Part shown: one piece after another, positions 14,925 to 15,715 of the stretch
Position numbering within the stretch: the stretch's first letter is position 1
How the letters are laid out: each line of letters opens with the position of its first letter
DNA from: Coriobacteriaceae bacterium
GTDB lineage: Bacteria > Actinomycetota > Coriobacteriia > Coriobacteriales > Coriobacteriaceae
DNA length: 15,715 nt
Direction: 5' to 3'
Assembly (NCBI GenBank): GCA_902363125.1
Contig: CABIZD010000007.1
Location: 1 to 15,715, forward strand
Translations under genes and position numbers: made by a program
The notes under the pieces: model-generated
The model's database searches: none
What the model was told of the DNA's origin: nothing
Seen by the model: the letters and a program-made list of their open reading frames with translations, nothing else

Positions 14925-15674
14925 TTAGCAAGCACCGCCACCGGTAAAAACCTCAACAACCGTGAGGAGAACAATCTTCAGGTCCGTGATGGGGCCGCGC
15001 TTGGCGATGTACTCAAGATCGCGGCGGACCATGCCGTCAAAGTCGGTATCGTTGCGATCGGTCACCTGCCACCAGCCGGTGATACCCGGCTTCACGGCAA
15101 GGCGCTGCAAGTCGTACTCCGTGTACTCCGCCACCTCATTCGGCAGCGGCGGTCTGGGGCCCACGACGGACATCTGGCCCAGGAAAACGTTCAGGAACTG
15201 CGGGAACTCGTCGATGGAGTGTTTGCGGATGAACTTCCCGATCTTGGTGACGCGGGGGTCCTCCCTCATCTTGAACATGGCGCCGGCGATCTCGTTCTGC
15301 TCCTTGAGCTCGGCGAGGCGCTCGTCGGCGTCCTTGTACATGCTTCGGAACTTCCACATGCGGAAGGTAGTCAGGCTGCCGTCGGGGCGGGTCTGGCCAA
15401 CGCGGATTTGGCTGTAGAATGGGCTGCCGTCGCTCTCCAGACGGATGAGCGCCGCCAGCACCAAGCTGGGAATCGCGATTACGACGAGCACAGCACCGCT
15501 GAACACGATGTCGAACGTGCGCTTGACGGCCCTATAGACAAGGCGCGAACGGTCCCAGTCCATGATGGATTGCATAGCCTTGTACCGGCCGGCGCCCTCA
15601 CGCCGGTCCATGGCCTGAGCAATCAGCGCTGCCCCCGCGGGCGCATTACTCTCTGTTACTTCTTTAGCAGCCAC
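14925..15674 (-). CDS. Initiating undecaprenyl-phosphate sugar phosphotransferase
   Basis: A 249-residue monotopic sugar transferase of the WcaJ/WbaP/EpsL catalytic type (Bac_transf). After a 45-residue polar N-terminus come KRTFDIVFSG (51-60), one membrane segment (about 56-78), SPFYSQIRVGQ (84-94), FRMWKFRSM (104-112), DPRVTKIGKFIRKHSIDEFP (139-158), MSVVGPRPPLPNEV (168-181) and KPGITGWWQV (195-204). It lacks the four extra N-terminal helices of WbaP. It moves a sugar-1-phosphate from a UDP-sugar to undecaprenyl phosphate, starting the repeat unit. The start is GTG at 15674 with AGGAAC about 13 bases upstream; the frame is open to the window edge through a poly-G run, so a longer N-terminus is possible. 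Codons are GC-rich, unlike the middle of the operon. Confidence 0.9.
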   Translation of the reverse strand: MAAKEVTESNAPAGAALIAQAMDRREGAGRYKAMQSIMDWDRSRLVYRAVKRTFDIVFSGAVLVVIAIPSLVLAALIRLESDGSPFYSQIRVGQTRPDGSLTTFRMWKFRSMYKDADERLAELKEQNEIAGAMFKMREDPRVTKIGKFIRKHSIDEFPQFLNVFLGQMSVVGPRPPLPNEVAEYTEYDLQRLAVKPGITGWWQVTDRNDTDFDGMVRRDLEYIAKRGPITDLKIVLLTVVEVFTGGGAC

Positions 15675-15686
15675 AATAAAACTTAC

Positions 15687-15704
15687 GTTCCTGTCCCCAG
15701 GAAC
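15687..15704. repeat. Perfect hairpin upstream of the polysaccharide operon's first gene
   Basis: GTTCCTG (15687-15693) and CAGGAAC (15698-15704) are a perfect 7-bp inverted repeat around TCCC. On the minus strand it lies 13 bases before the GTG start of the initiating transferase and its right arm contains the likely AGGA ribosome site, so folding would hide it. It abuts the poly-C run. Confidence 0.6.
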
Positions 15705-15714
15705 CCCCCCCCCC
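15704..15714. repeat. 11-base poly-C (poly-G on minus strand) tract
   Basis: Eleven consecutive C's end one base before the window edge. On the operon's strand this is G11, 30 to 40 bases upstream of the GTG start. Tracts of this length slip readily during replication. It may lie in the leader or, since the frame stays open, in an N-terminal extension of the transferase. An assembly end at a homopolymer is the main alternative. Confidence 0.7.
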
Positions 15715-15715
15715 T

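Noticed and set aside
14962..15417. 151-codon plus-strand frame opposite the initiating transferase
   Set aside because: Antisense shadow in GC-rich sequence, rich in Arg/Ser, with no motif.
1..15715. CRISPR array, tRNA, rRNA, integrase or attachment-site duplication
   Set aside because: No regularly spaced repeats, cloverleaf, rRNA-like stretch or recombinase motif was seen on reading both strands.

Overview
The window looks like a chromosomal segment of a Gram-positive gut actinobacterium of the Coriobacteriia, most like Collinsella. This is inferred from the style of the proteins (a secreted transglutaminase-like protein, and an exopolysaccharide locus pairing a pyruvyl transferase with a ferredoxin/F420-type protein), strong GGAGG-type ribosome sites, frequent TTG/GTG starts, and high GC at the edges with AT-rich islands. 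No rRNA, tRNA, CRISPR array or intact transposase was seen.

Layout. (1) Positions 1-52: probable 3' end of an upstream plus-strand gene, followed by small hairpins. (2) Positions 308-2195, minus strand: two coupled genes, an RloA/AbiLi-type ATPase and an RloB/AbiLii-type Toprim-like protein, with their own promoter; probably a phage-defence pair. (3) Positions 2384-3948, minus strand: a second two-gene cassette, a four-helix membrane protein overlapping a ComEC-like metallo-beta-lactamase-fold hydrolase, closed by a clear intrinsic terminator. I know no named system for this pair; it is the best candidate here for something undescribed. (4) Positions 3949-4806: about 860 bases with no convincing gene. 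(5) Positions 4807-6489, plus strand: a decayed gene for a secreted transglutaminase-like protein, broken by a +1 frameshift in a C6 run, a TGG-to-TGA nonsense change and a late frameshift. (6) Positions 6594-15674, minus strand: nine tightly packed genes of a Wzx/Wzy-type exopolysaccharide or capsule operon.

The polysaccharide operon reads from the right edge leftward: initiating sugar-phosphate transferase, GT4 glycosyltransferase, polysaccharide pyruvyl transferase-family protein, ferredoxin/F420-hydrogenase-beta-like protein, GT32 glycosyltransferase, an internally deleted GT4 remnant, GT2 glycosyltransferase, Wzy-like polymerase and Wzx flippase. Genes abut or overlap by 1-4 bases in several places, so translational coupling is likely. 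The logic is standard: the first sugar phosphate is placed on undecaprenyl phosphate, further sugars are added on the cytoplasmic face, the unit is flipped by Wzx and polymerised outside by Wzy. The window ends in an 11-base poly-C run (poly-G on the operon's strand) next to a perfect hairpin, just upstream of the first gene; this may be a phase-variable tract or an assembly edge.

The GC-rich initiating transferase contrasts with the visibly AT-rich Wzx/Wzy/GT2 segment, as in exchangeable serotype-type cassettes. All family assignments come from reading motifs; no database search was possible.
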